Shown piece after piece: positions 1 through 7,930 of a stretch of DNA of 64,000 nt. The stretch spans positions 248,001 through 312,000 of the forward strand of contig NZ_CP194331.1 of the NCBI RefSeq assembly GCF_051257895.1, in the 5' to 3' direction. Numbering within the stretch: the first letter of the stretch is position 1; the number at the start of each line of letters is the position of its first letter. A model generated the notes under the pieces. It searched no databases, was not told where the DNA came from, and was given only the letters and a program-made list of their open reading frames with translations. Made by a program: the position numbers and the translations under genes. The stretch comes from Gallionella straubiae (GTDB lineage Bacteria > Pseudomonadota > Gammaproteobacteria > Burkholderiales > Gallionellaceae).

Positions 1-1
1 C

Positions 2-775
2 GAAATCCCGCCTAAAGAGATTCCTGATCACGAAATTTTATTGGCTGGTTTTCCGTGCCAACCATTTTCAATAGCCGGGAAGGGCTTGGGGTTTTCTGAC
101 ACCAGAGGCACTTTGTTTTTTAACATTGAAGCTATTCTTGCTGAAAAACGACCACGGGCTTTCTTGTTAGAGAATGTTAAGCGATTAACAACTCATGATG
201 GGGGGCAAACATTCTCTGTCATTATGAAAAGGCTTAGGGAAATCGGTTATACAGTTTATTCTAAAGTCTTGAACTCCCTTGACTACGGTCTTCCGCAAAA
301 ACGTGAGCGGATATACATTGTCGGATTCTTAGATCAGCTCCCCTTTGAATTTCCCAAGCCTTTGGGTTATTACAAGCCTCTATCAGAAGTGCTACTGCCG
401 GATGGCGAGGTTGATGCTAACTATTTTCTGAGCGAGCGGTTGAAAGAAAAGCGTATAAAGGCAGTAAAACCAAATGCGCCTTACCCATCTATATGGCATG
501 AAAACATAGGAGGCAACATTTCCGCTTTGCCTTATTCATGCGCATTGAGGGCAGGGGGCAGTTATAACTATCTGGTCGTCAATGGGGTAAGAAGGCTCAC
601 CGATAGAGAAATGTTGCGTTTGCAAGGCTTCCCAGATGATTTTAAGATCAACATCCCTTATTCACAGCTTAGGAAAGTAGCTGGGAATTCTGTTTCTGTC
701 CCCGTAATTCAATACATTGCTGGCGAGATGATCAAAATGCTTAAGCACAAGAATCCAAGTAAATCGAAAAGATGA
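2..775 (+). CDS. DNA (cytosine-5) methyltransferase, 5' end outside window
   Basis: Modifies cytosine C5 in DNA using S-adenosylmethionine, most likely protecting the host from the restriction enzyme encoded next to it. The reading frame is open from base 2, before the first possible start at 41, so the N-terminus with the SAM-binding motif I lies outside the window. Visible family motifs in order are the catalytic PCQPFS loop (motif IV), LLENVK (motif VI), QKRERIYIVG (motif VIII), then LTDREMLRLQGFP and GNSVSVPVI (motifs IX and X) near the C-terminus. The short gap between motifs VIII and IX is the target-recognition region, so specificity cannot be read. AT-rich codon use differs from the chromosome to the right. 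A restriction-enzyme-like gene and vsr follow on the same strand. Confidence 0.93.
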   Translation, partial: EIPPKEIPDHEILLAGFPCQPFSIAGKGLGFSDTRGTLFFNIEAILAEKRPRAFLLENVKRLTTHDGGQTFSVIMKRLREIGYTVYSKVLNSLDYGLPQKRERIYIVGFLDQLPFEFPKPLGYYKPLSEVLLPDGEVDANYFLSERLKEKRIKAVKPNAPYPSIWHENIGGNISALPYSCALRAGGSYNYLVVNGVRRLTDREMLRLQGFPDDFKINIPYSQLRKVAGNSVSVPVIQYIAGEMIKMLKHKNPSKSKR

Positions 776-901
776 AATTATCCTAAAGGGCGATATCCTT
801 GGTTGGCAGGAATACCAAATGCACATAAAGGATGCTTTCAGTATTTGATATAAATGAGGTAGTCTGAGGTCTGATATCTTTCAGTCCGAAGGTTACCCAA
901 A

Positions 902-1657
902 GTGAATCAGATACCCAAATTAAGAAAAGCCGTCAAAAGCAACCCGCTATACCCGTTAAATTCGTTTCCCGCAGAATTTAAGAAGAAGCTAGCGCAGCAC
1001 ATTTGTGTGCATCTTGCCACTCGAAGTAATGCCGACTTGGAGGGGAAAGATTGGGAGAGAATTTTTGCGGAATGCATAAATGCCCAATGGTCACCATCCA
1101 ATGTGGGCTTGGACGATATAACTCATATTCAATCGTCTACAGCTTGGGGGGCAAAAACTGTTAAGGGCAAGGTTGCAACATCTCCAACTAAGAAAACTAA
1201 TCGAACCGTGAGATTGATTTCGGGAAGAAACTCCCCAGCGTACTCTTTCGATAAAGCGGTTGACAGAAAGAAACATGATCCAAATTTGGTTGGCGGGATG
1301 GTGCTTGAAATATGGAATAGTAGAGTTAAAGAGGTAAGGGCAAAATTCACCAATTTGAGAACGGCTGTCCTAATTAAGGATAAAGACCTTTCTAAGGTGG
1401 CGGTCTTCGAATTTGATACAGACCTCTATCCGGTGGATCAGTATTCTTGGAAATGGAATAAAAATAACAACCTTGAAGGCTTTAACTCACAAGGCGTGCA
1501 CAAATTCACTTGGCAGCCTCATGGTTCACAATTCACCATAGTCGAAGATGTTCCTCTTAATGTATTAAAACTTTCAATCAAAAAGCCCAAAGAAATTTCT
1601 AGCGAGGCGGTTCTGAAGCAAATTGGATTTGATGACACTTTTTATTCGGTGCTGTAA
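902..1657 (+). CDS. Probable type II restriction endonuclease
   Basis: 251-residue soluble protein starting at GTG, between a C5-methyltransferase and vsr. No family could be assigned by eye. The call rests on position (methyltransferase, then this gene, then vsr) and on a plausible PD-(D/E)xK-like arrangement: Glu57, a GLDD stretch at 69-72, and AWGAKTVK at 81-88 with Lys85 as candidate catalytic lysine. It would cut unmethylated copies of the sequence protected by the upstream enzyme. The upstream gap of about 125 bases could hold its own promoter, as is common for restriction genes. There is no signal peptide or membrane segment. An unrelated accessory protein remains possible. Confidence 0.55.
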   Translation: MNQIPKLRKAVKSNPLYPLNSFPAEFKKKLAQHICVHLATRSNADLEGKDWERIFAECINAQWSPSNVGLDDITHIQSSTAWGAKTVKGKVATSPTKKTNRTVRLISGRNSPAYSFDKAVDRKKHDPNLVGGMVLEIWNSRVKEVRAKFTNLRTAVLIKDKDLSKVAVFEFDTDLYPVDQYSWKWNKNNNLEGFNSQGVHKFTWQPHGSQFTIVEDVPLNVLKLSIKKPKEISSEAVLKQIGFDDTFYSVL

Positions 1658-1677
1658 CTGTCTGTGGAAGCGACCTT

Positions 1678-2100
1678 ATGGCTGACAGTTTTTCTCCAAG
1701 TAAACGCAGTGAAATAATGAGCAAAGTTCGATCGTCAGACACTTTACCTGAAATATTGGTTAGGTCGGCTTTGCACCGCTTGGGATTCCGCTTTAGGTTA
1801 TGTGTAGCTAGTTTGCCAGGTAAACCAGACATCGTTTTGCCAAAATACCATTCCGTGATCTTTGTACATGGCTGTTTCTGGCATCAGCATAAGGGGTGTA
1901 AAGGTGGACGAATGCCAAAGTCTAGGGTCGAGTATTGGGTATCAAAATTGGAACGGAATGTTGAAAGAGACCGTCAATCTAAAGCAGCACTAAAGAAAAT
2001 GGGCTGGAGAGTTCTGGTTGTTTGGGAATGTGAGATTAACAAAACTCTGCCCAAAACTGTGAGCAAATTGGCTGCCAAACTGACAAAGCCAATGAATTGA
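1678..2100 (+). CDS. vsr: Very short patch repair (Vsr) endonuclease
   Basis: Nicks DNA 5' of the T in T:G mismatches left by deamination of 5-methylcytosine, and so offsets the mutagenic cost of the upstream methyltransferase. The 140-residue length is typical. Family motifs are clear: RSEIMSKVR near the N-terminus, LPGKPDIVLPKY carrying the catalytic aspartate, FVHGCFWHQHKGC with zinc-binding Cys/His residues, and GWRVLVVWECE near the C-terminus. The gene starts 20 bases after the restriction-enzyme gene and probably shares its transcript. Methyltransferase, endonuclease and Vsr together form a standard cassette, here on an AT-rich mobile element. Confidence 0.95.
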   Translation: MADSFSPSKRSEIMSKVRSSDTLPEILVRSALHRLGFRFRLCVASLPGKPDIVLPKYHSVIFVHGCFWHQHKGCKGGRMPKSRVEYWVSKLERNVERDRQSKAALKKMGWRVLVVWECEINKTLPKTVSKLAAKLTKPMN

Positions 2101-2195
2101 AATTAGCTTCGAACTACTCATAACTGTTGAGTGGTTAGATAAATATTAATAGTGGCATACTTCATTGCCCGTGAAAATATTTAGGGAGAAGCAAA

Positions 2196-2339
2196 ATGAT
2201 GGGATTCAAAGAATGGGTTATCTACAACGCCGAACAGAAGAAGATTGCCGAAAGCAAAGCAACAGACCGCAACACCTCAGAAAAACTCAGCACACAAAAG
2301 ATCGTTAGGAGGATTTTGGAACGCTCGGCGGATCGCTGA
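2196..2339 (+). CDS. Small basic protein, 47 aa, unknown
   Basis: Short frame preceded by a good ribosome-binding site (agggaga, 8 bases before ATG). The product begins MMGFKEWVIYNAEQKK and ends in RRILERSADR; it is charged and probably helical. Its 3' end overlaps the end of the convergent gene on the minus strand by 35 bases. It follows the vsr gene after a 95-base gap. No family recognised. The ribosome-binding site is the main support. Confidence 0.45.
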   Translation: MMGFKEWVIYNAEQKKIAESKATDRNTSEKLSTQKIVRRILERSADR

Positions 2340-3165
2340 GCAAATGCACTCTGCCAGTCGTTACTTTCTTCTCTTTCGGTTTCGGTTTCGGTCTCTCTGA
2401 AAGAAAGCATCCTCTGCCCGTTGCTTCGATATCTTTTTTAGCATTTCGTAGATAGCGGCTGACAGATGCTGCCAGTACATTCTTGTTGTCCGTTGAATTC
2501 TTATCGGACGACTTGATCTTATGAGCAACCATAAATTTGGGCAGGGCGTTTCCAATTTCCCATAGTTTCATTTCTGGATTCTCCATCCAGAAGTCATAAA
2601 TCTTCAGCGTAAGCTCCAATCCTGCTGGATTTGGCTGACCGACGAATTTGTAAGTTGCGTTGCTGTGCTTGGCGTACTGATGCCCCCGCTTGTCATCGCC
2701 CTTGGGTTGTACGTCCAGTCCCTCATGATGAATTTTCAGAAGCTTCCTAAAATGCTGTTCTAGGAATTTCTTCGGCAGGTTAAGGGGAATACTTAAGACC
2801 AGCGTCCCGCTGTCACCAGCGACCACCTCGTCCTTCTGGAGAACCCTGAAACTATCTTCTGCCCGTGGCTCCGCAAAAAGCTGAGCTCCTCGTTTATCAT
2901 CGAACGGCAAGGGCTTTTCGTCCCACCATGCCTTGAAGTCATTGCCTCGAATATCACCGAAGTCAGCATACAAAGCTGCCATCTTTCCTTTGCCGCCACT
3001 CTCACAGCAAGCGACGTATTCAGCGTTCCGCTTCAGGTACGCCCACCACCAGTAATACACCGACTTTTTCCAAGCCGATTCGGTCTTTGGATTGCTTTTC
3101 GTGCCGAAAGTCGGGTGCTGGTAGGGAAAGTGTCTGCCTGACGGTCTTTTCTTAGTGGTTTCCAT
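2305..3165 (-). CDS. Hypothetical protein of the mobile element, 286 aa
   Basis: Soluble protein of unknown role, transcribed against its neighbours. It has an aromatic motif YYWWWAYLKRN at about residues 37-47, a middle part rich in basic and hydrophobic residues, and a Lys/Pro-rich tail. No signal peptide, membrane span or catalytic motif was recognised. No obvious ribosome-binding site precedes the ATG, so translation may be leaderless or start further in. Its start faces the duplicated promoter-like block at 3184-3236, which may drive it divergently from the gene at 3317. Codon use is closer to average than that of the very AT-rich genes to its right. Confidence 0.7.
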   Translation of the reverse strand: METTKKRPSGRHFPYQHPTFGTKSNPKTESAWKKSVYYWWWAYLKRNAEYVACCESGGKGKMAALYADFGDIRGNDFKAWWDEKPLPFDDKRGAQLFAEPRAEDSFRVLQKDEVVAGDSGTLVLSIPLNLPKKFLEQHFRKLLKIHHEGLDVQPKGDDKRGHQYAKHSNATYKFVGQPNPAGLELTLKIYDFWMENPEMKLWEIGNALPKFMVAHKIKSSDKNSTDNKNVLAASVSRYLRNAKKDIEATGRGCFLSERPKPKPKEKKVTTGRVHLLSDPPSVPKSS

Positions 3166-3183
3166 AGCCGAAGCATAGCACTT

Positions 3184-3236
3184 ATTAACAGTTTAAAGGT
3201 TAATTTAAGCGGCAATTCAGTTTAATTCGCTTAAAT
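3184..3236. promoter_or_regulatory. Duplicated 53-bp promoter/operator-like block, copy A
   Basis: Lies between the divergent genes at 3165 (minus) and 3317 (plus). It shares attaacag, ttaaa, cggcaattc and ttaattcgctta, in the same order and spacing, with a second block at 3790-3842. The right half is an imperfect dyad (aagcg..aatt / aatt..cgctt), as expected for an operator or a replication-protein site. The two copies each lie 75-135 bases ahead of a plus-strand gene. Confidence 0.55.
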
Positions 3237-3316
3237 CGTATACTTAATTAAGTCGAGAAAACATGCAGTTAATGAATTGCTTGTTCGATTTTTAACTAAC
3301 ATAATGGAGATTTAAA

Positions 3317-3562
3317 ATGAGCGTATTTAGAAAAAAATTAACAGTAGCAAAACTTGATGAACTTAACAAACTAACTTCCGAATTCAAATTGCCAATTCAT
3401 TGTATACAACGCCCTGAAGCTAGAAAATTTGTCGAAAATGGCATAATTTTACATACACCATTTTTGATGACCATTGCCGAAGAATATATAAAGAAATATC
3501 CAAGCCGACTACTACCCAAAATACTCAAAGAGGTAAGTTGTAGAGTTGATTTGCGGTCATAG
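3317..3562 (+). CDS. Hypothetical protein, 81 aa
   Basis: Small basic soluble protein starting MSVFRKKLTVAKLDELNKL. A ribosome-binding site (tggaga) precedes the ATG by a normal distance. No family recognised. It is flanked upstream by block A and downstream by two consecutive hairpins, so it looks like a separately transcribed unit. Very AT-rich like the rest of the element. Confidence 0.6.
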   Translation: MSVFRKKLTVAKLDELNKLTSEFKLPIHCIQRPEARKFVENGIILHTPFLMTIAEEYIKKYPSRLLPKILKEVSCRVDLRS

Positions 3563-3571
3563 TCCGCCAAC

Positions 3572-3640
3572 GACGCAAATAAACTTTGCGTCAAAACGAC
3601 CGATTAATGACAAATCTACCTGTCATTAATCGGTCGTTTT
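3572..3640 (+). terminator. Tandem hairpins after the 81-aa gene
   Basis: First hairpin 3572-3592: 8-base arms gacgcaaa/tttgcgtc with a 5-base loop. Second hairpin 3593-3640: perfect 20-base arms around an 8-base loop (3613-3620), ending in cgtttttt. The second is a good rho-independent terminator. Its length and AT-rich symmetry would let it work for both strands. Confidence 0.7.
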
Positions 3641-3789
3641 TTGTTCTATTCACCATCGTCAAATTGCCGCTATCCACACGGCAGGCAGCACTCCGCATCA
3701 AACAATTACGCCAGCAACACATAGACAGTTTAACGCTGGTTCTGAGCAGTCATTTTGTTGATGATTTTCATCGTCAAGGCATATTAAAC

Positions 3790-3842
3790 ATTAACAGGTT
3801 AAAAGAACAAATAAACGGCAATTCTTGTTAATTCGCTTATTT
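3790..3842. promoter_or_regulatory. Duplicated 53-bp promoter/operator-like block, copy B
   Basis: Second copy of the block at 3184-3236, in the same orientation, 79 bases before the gene at 3921. Conserved words are attaacag, ttaaa, cggcaattc and ttaattcgctta; the spacer between them has diverged. The stretch 3641-3920 around it holds no convincing gene. Confidence 0.55.
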
Positions 3843-3920
3843 GAGACAATGTAATTGTCAGGTTAAATAAGTTATATCAACGAGTTATCTGAATATTTAC
3901 CTTCAATAAAGGAGTTTCAA

Positions 3921-4409
3921 ATGAGTAAAAATACCGCAATATTCAACGCCGCAACAAAGACCCATTTAACTGGTTTTCCGTTCGGAATTAATAAAATTAT
4001 CTGGAATTTCGATGACACCAGCAATGATTTCACCTCAGCTCAGCAAATCGTAGATTTATTTGGAATTCAAAATCCTCACGAAAAGTGCGAAATTGAATTT
4101 AACGCTGCTCTTGAACGAAATTACGAATTCTCAAAAATTCATTCAATCGACTCCGCAAGGCTGGTTTATGAAATTGGTTATACGTGTCTCGCTTATCAAA
4201 TTTATCTAGATTTGCTGAAACTTCAAAAAAATGAAATTTCAGTGCTTCCTGCTGCTTTAGTAAATGAGCAAAATGGATTCGATTGCTTCGTTAATGAGTA
4301 TTTCGTGAAAATCTGTAGCTACGATGATTACGAATATTATTCAGAAACTGGCAATCCAGAAGTTGCTGAGTGGATTCTTGAATCGATAAAGAATTGCTCC
4401 AAGTCCTAA
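3921..4409 (+). CDS. Hypothetical acidic protein, 162 aa
   Basis: Acidic soluble protein beginning MSKNTAIFNAATKTHLTGF, with a strong ribosome-binding site (aaaggag) before the ATG and its own terminator right after it. No family recognised. The tail is rich in Asp, Glu and Tyr. Acidic small proteins of mobile elements are sometimes DNA mimics or inhibitors, but nothing here proves that. Upstream is regulatory block B; downstream is the HUH Rep-like gene. Confidence 0.7.
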   Translation: MSKNTAIFNAATKTHLTGFPFGINKIIWNFDDTSNDFTSAQQIVDLFGIQNPHEKCEIEFNAALERNYEFSKIHSIDSARLVYEIGYTCLAYQIYLDLLKLQKNEISVLPAALVNEQNGFDCFVNEYFVKICSYDDYEYYSETGNPEVAEWILESIKNCSKS

Positions 4410-4425
4410 GCAATTATCGTTGAAT

Positions 4426-4462
4426 AAAAGCGAGCAATATTTTTGAAATATTGCTCGCTTTT
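4426..4462 (+). terminator. Rho-independent terminator
   Basis: Perfect 17-base arms (4426-4442 and 4446-4462) with a 3-base loop; the right arm ends in cgctttt. It sits 17 bases after the stop of the 162-aa gene. The symmetric A and T runs would let it act on both strands. Confidence 0.85.
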
Positions 4463-4519
4463 CCGTGCGTCTCGTATAAATACATCTATACACAATTAAA
4501 TACAGTGACTAGCTGAAAA

Positions 4520-4975
4520 ATGGACAAAAATAAACTGATTTCCGACTTGTCGAGCGAGTTTTCTATCGATTCCAAAGGCTATTTCATCACGCTGAATGCT
4601 TTTAAAAATGACGTGATTCAGTTCGAGCAAGACTTGAGCAAAATCGCTCATAAGTTGAACGATTTCTGCTACAGCCGAGCATATAAACGTAAAGAAAAAC
4701 GTCTGAAAATCATCGCAGCAATTGAAACTGGCAAAGTAGACGGAATGCTACACGCTCATTTAATCGTAGCTCTTCAAGATGAAACAGACAGAACATTGCC
4801 TGAAATGAATAGTTATGTCCGCAAGCACTGGTACAAAACAATTGGATTCTTCGATCATTTTGGAACGATGGTTGACGTACAGGACATTGGTGAAGCCGCT
4901 GGACGAATAGCTTACATCGTGAAAGACACGAATTATTTGCTACGAAACGACAATTTGAACATTGTCATGCTTTAA
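4520..4975 (+). CDS. Small HUH-type Rep-like endonuclease, putative
   Basis: 151-residue soluble protein with the layout of rolling-circle Rep/HUH nucleases. An early strand GYFITLNAF (20-28) matches motif 1. VDGMLHAHLIV contains His78-Ala-His80, fitting the metal-binding HUH motif. AGRIAYIVKDTNYLL contains Tyr132-Ile-Val-Lys135, fitting the YxxK nicking motif. The order and spacing (about 52 residues between motifs 2 and 3) agree with small Rep proteins. It would nick one DNA strand at an origin and stay covalently attached. The 368-base non-coding stretch with direct repeats right after it is a natural candidate target. No helicase domain is present, so a host helicase would be needed. The assignment is by motif only. 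Confidence 0.6.
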   Translation: MDKNKLISDLSSEFSIDSKGYFITLNAFKNDVIQFEQDLSKIAHKLNDFCYSRAYKRKEKRLKIIAAIETGKVDGMLHAHLIVALQDETDRTLPEMNSYVRKHWYKTIGFFDHFGTMVDVQDIGEAAGRIAYIVKDTNYLLRNDNLNIVML

Positions 4976-5343
4976 ATCTTGAACGCCGACGATCTCGGTA
5001 AATACATTATCTGTTTCAAATCGGCAGTTTGAATGCTGCCACTCTACATTATTAGTACGTGAAGCCTGAGGCGAACTCGGCAAATATATTATTGAGCAAA
5101 GTGAAATCTTATGGTGAAACCCCATAGGATTAAGTGTATCTAGAATATCTGTAAACACTGGATTACTGGATTACTTAATCACTGGAACCATGTAACAAGA
5201 CTGATCAATCCAGACAGTGACAGATAGAGACAGACAAGCACAGACAAGAGACACACACACTGAACGATACTGACAAGCACAGACAAGCACAGTCACTCAC
5301 TCATTCAGTAATCCAATAACAACAACCAATAAAGGAGATCAAC
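4976..5343. other. Non-coding stretch with short repeats, candidate origin
   Basis: No gene seen. The word gacaagcaca occurs three times (5233, 5272, 5282) and its first six bases again at 5243. tggattac occurs twice in tandem around 5158-5173, and agtaatcca (about 5308-5316) is its inverted counterpart. The stretch is compositionally unlike its flanks and lies directly between the HUH Rep-like gene and the next gene. These are features expected of an origin or transfer site, but no conserved nick site was recognised. The end (aaaggag, 5331-5337) is the ribosome-binding site of the next gene. Confidence 0.4.
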
Positions 5344-5571
5344 ATGATTCAAGTCAAAACTAAAGACCAACGAGAACTCAACATGATTAGCATCAATATA
5401 AAGAACGCCAGATATTTACTGGACGTCATCTATGCCAGTAACGTAGAGAACATCAAGATGAACAAAATTGCTAGCAAAACAGATTTCGTACGTTTCGTTG
5501 ACGAGCTTGAATCACTGATCGATTCATCTTCTGGAACGTTAACCCTGACAGCAACTATGTCTAATCACTAA
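5344..5571 (+). CDS. Hypothetical protein, 75 aa, paralogue 1
   Basis: Small soluble protein with a strong ribosome-binding site (aaaggag). It is related along its length to the next gene: both begin M(I/L)QVK, share a middle with N.R..L...I, and end SLI(D)S(S/T)SGTLTL.A. This points to a tandem duplication. No known family recognised. It probably forms one transcript with the two genes behind it, ending at the hairpin at 5920-5952. Confidence 0.65.
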   Translation: MIQVKTKDQRELNMISINIKNARYLLDVIYASNVENIKMNKIASKTDFVRFVDELESLIDSSSGTLTLTATMSNH

Positions 5572-5580
5572 GGAATCCAT

Positions 5581-5760
5581 ATGCTTCAAGTCAAAATCAA
5601 TAACAGGAACGATTTAGTGAAAGCTATCAACGCAATCAGCGTGAAGAAAATAATCTGTAACGAAGTACGAGATCAAAAAGAATTAAATGTATTCATCGCC
5701 AATATCAAGTCGCTAATAAGTACATCTGGCACATTAACCCTCGTCGCTATAAAGGAATAA
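5581..5760 (+). CDS. Hypothetical protein, 59 aa, paralogue 2
   Basis: Starts MLQVKINNRNDLVKAINAIS and ends STSGTLTLVAIKE. It is a shortened relative of the preceding 75-aa protein, lacking about 15 residues near the N-terminus. It follows that gene after 9 bases, with aaggaatcc as a possible ribosome-binding site. Homology between the neighbours supports both as real genes. Function unknown. Confidence 0.6.
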   Translation: MLQVKINNRNDLVKAINAISVKKIICNEVRDQKELNVFIANIKSLISTSGTLTLVAIKE

Positions 5761-5762
5761 CC

Positions 5763-5915
5763 ATGACAAAACCTGATCAACATTCAACCAGCATTAGACT
5801 GCCCGTCGAGCTACATAACTGGGTACTCGATTACGCTAAGAAATGGCGAACTTCACCAGCTTTCATTTATCGCCATGCTCTATGGAAATTCAAGGAAGCG
5901 AACACGCAACGATGA
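5763..5915 (+). CDS. Ribbon-helix-helix-like small protein, 50 aa
   Basis: Product starts MTKPDQHSTSIRLPVELHNW. TSIRLPVEL is a typical first strand of the CopG/Arc fold, followed by two predicted helices (HNWVLDYAKKW and PAFIYRHALWKFKEA). Such proteins bind operators as dimers and often control copy number or transfer of mobile elements. The start is 2 bases after the previous stop, with aaagga just upstream, so translation is probably coupled. The duplicated blocks at 3184 and 3790 are possible targets; this is inference. Confidence 0.55.
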   Translation: MTKPDQHSTSIRLPVELHNWVLDYAKKWRTSPAFIYRHALWKFKEANTQR

Positions 5916-5919
5916 AACG

Positions 5920-5952
5920 AAAATGCCCTGTCGATAACAAGCAGGGCATTTT
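5920..5952 (+). terminator. Rho-independent terminator
   Basis: Arms aaaatgccctg (5920-5930) and cagggcatttt (5942-5952) around an 11-base loop, overlapping no gene. Ends the three-gene unit from 5344. The convergent recombinase gene stops at 6110, and the 157 bases between hold no gene. Confidence 0.8.
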
Positions 5953-6109
5953 CTTTGGCACTGTTCAAATTGGAACATTGCTAACTGTCTTGCAGAGTCG
6001 ATCTTAATCTTGACCGTAGAGCATCACTGGTGACGTTTTGGGGCACTTTCTCATCATCGCAATGGAATTCCTTAACTCGTTACAATTAATGCCTCTAAGG
6101 TCACCAAAA

Positions 6110-7858
6110 TCATTGCTTCAGATATTCGTCAATTGAAAGAAGTTTGAAGTTGTGTAATACATTATTTTCGCTCACACGCAGATTTTCTCCATTCTCAAAA
6201 AATATGAATATGAATCTGTTTGCCTTTACTGATGCCGCACCCAAACTATCGTGATACTTTTTAATCTGCCTTTTTGTGAAGCCCAGTTTAAGGAATTCAA
6301 TTTCTTGTAATTTACGCTTTTCGTCTGAAATCCAACTGCCAATAGGGAACAAATAAATCTGCAAAATTGCTCTTTTTATCCGTTCTGACAACCTGATTCG
6401 TAAATCGTGGAGTTCTGTCCCGTCCAGCTTTTTAAGCTGCTTAGTTAACTCAGTTATGGCATCTTGTTGCAGAGACTGTGTTGCTGCATTAGATGCAAGT
6501 CGAGCTGCGTTAAATTCTGCCAACTCCTTTTCATTTTTCAAGCTTGTAAGCTCAACCTCAATTTCAGAAATTCGTCGCATTACTGTTTTTGGTATTGCAT
6601 CCTTATTATCCTCAATCGCAACAAGCAGATTGTTCAGTTTTGATTCTTGATCTGCTATTTCGACTTCTATGCCAATTACCTTTTTTTGAGCATGTTCAAT
6701 TTCCGCACTACTTGTAGATTGTTTATTCATTGCAGCGGCGAAATCTACCGATCTACAGAAGTTGATAATTTGAAGCTCAAGCTCTGAATAATCCCACTGT
6801 ATAAAACGGCAACCCAAGCCACGGCGAGCATTGCTGCAAGCAACATACTTCGCTTCTCGACGTGTCCCATCTGGTTTTTTATTGACATATCCACCCATTA
6901 CCATCGAACCAGCACAGTACCCGCAACGCAGTAGCCCAGAAAACAAATTGCTCAAATTCTTACCCTTGCTTACACCACCTCTTGTCCGCCTATCAACACG
7001 GATAGAATTAACTAATAACCACTCTTCTTTACTCATGATAGCTGGATAGTAATTAGCTATTGGCTCGCATACTGAAGTAATCTCACGGTTGCGTTGCAAA
7101 TGCATTTGAAACTCACCATACAAGGCTTTGCTGCTAAACATTTTCTGAATATACGAAGGGTTCCAGCCATTTGTTTTACTGGAAAATGGTGGTATTCCTT
7201 CTTCATTCAATCGCTTCGTTATAGTGCTATTTCCAATCCCGTCTTTTGCCATATCAAAAATTCTCTTAACTACTTTCACACGTTCTGGAATAAGTTCAAA
7301 GCCTGTTGCATCTAAAGTCGGCTTCATCCAATATGGACAGCGAGCAGTCAATCGCTTTTTATCTATATTTTCTCGTTTAACATCCCAGTTGCGACGTATT
7401 CGTACACTTTTTGCAGCTGATTCCTCTGTAGCTCGACTCATGATTACGATAGACATAATCAAACTCGTAAAATTATCGTTCACATCTTGTCTGCTGTAGA
7501 CCATCCCATCAGTAAGTGAAACTATTGTGATCCCTGCATTTAAAATGCTTAAGAAAACCTCAAGAGCATCCATTACTTGAGCACGAGATAATCTATCTAA
7601 GCTTTCAACCAGCAAATATGAGCCTTGCTCAATCTTCCCCTCCTTGACCGCCGTTAGAAAATACCCTAATGCTCCCTTTGTAATATTTGATTTGTCGTAT
7701 GCTGAAACACCTAAATCCGTCAGATTCAGAGTAGTGTCCAGTTCGAGTTCGGGATGTTGTGCTAAATACACTTCTCGAAGGACGGTTTGTCGCTTTAGCG
7801 AATCGCCCTTTTGCTGGATTGTTGATGAAAATCTGATGTATGAATATGCTTTTGGCAC
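6110..7858 (-). CDS. Large serine recombinase (site-specific integrase)
   Basis: Integrates and excises the element through a 5'-phosphoserine intermediate. The 582 residues show the resolvase catalytic domain first: YIRFSS with the nucleophile serine at about 11-12, then ESLDRLSR around residue 85-92. A recombinase domain follows, then a zinc ribbon (CGYCAGSM paired with CSNARRGLGC, about 325-370) and a long coiled-coil segment, the usual layout of phage-type large serine integrases. The apparent start is GTG. The gene begins about 60 bases from the point where comEC is broken, the normal position of an integrase next to its attachment site. AT-rich like the element, unlike the chromosome. 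No directionality factor was identified, though the 50-aa RHH protein is a candidate. Confidence 0.95.
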   Translation of the reverse strand: MPKAYSYIRFSSTIQQKGDSLKRQTVLREVYLAQHPELELDTTLNLTDLGVSAYDKSNITKGALGYFLTAVKEGKIEQGSYLLVESLDRLSRAQVMDALEVFLSILNAGITIVSLTDGMVYSRQDVNDNFTSLIMSIVIMSRATEESAAKSVRIRRNWDVKRENIDKKRLTARCPYWMKPTLDATGFELIPERVKVVKRIFDMAKDGIGNSTITKRLNEEGIPPFSSKTNGWNPSYIQKMFSSKALYGEFQMHLQRNREITSVCEPIANYYPAIMSKEEWLLVNSIRVDRRTRGGVSKGKNLSNLFSGLLRCGYCAGSMVMGGYVNKKPDGTRREAKYVACSNARRGLGCRFIQWDYSELELQIINFCRSVDFAAAMNKQSTSSAEIEHAQKKVIGIEVEIADQESKLNNLLVAIEDNKDAIPKTVMRRISEIEVELTSLKNEKELAEFNAARLASNAATQSLQQDAITELTKQLKKLDGTELHDLRIRLSERIKRAILQIYLFPIGSWISDEKRKLQEIEFLKLGFTKRQIKKYHDSLGAASVKANRFIFIFFENGENLRVSENNVLHNFKLLSIDEYLKQ

Positions 7859-7874
7859 TCTTCGCTCTGGCAGG

Positions 7875-7930
7875 GGTTACGTAAAATTGAATTGTACAGA
7901 AAAGATGTTTTAATGGTTACATAATACTCA
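7875..7930. other. Element-chromosome junction, candidate attachment site
   Basis: The comEC frame is lost at about 7920-7928, immediately beside the recombinase gene. Direct repeats ggttacgtaa (7875-7884) and ggttacataa (7915-7924) flank 30 bases of AT-rich DNA here. Large serine recombinases exchange at a 2-bp core inside a roughly 40-50 bp site, so the precise crossover cannot be fixed without the other end. Confidence 0.6.

Noticed and set aside
3586..3831. Plus-strand 81-codon frame
   Set aside because: Its first part runs through the perfect 20-base hairpin and its last part through regulatory block B; no ribosome-binding site.
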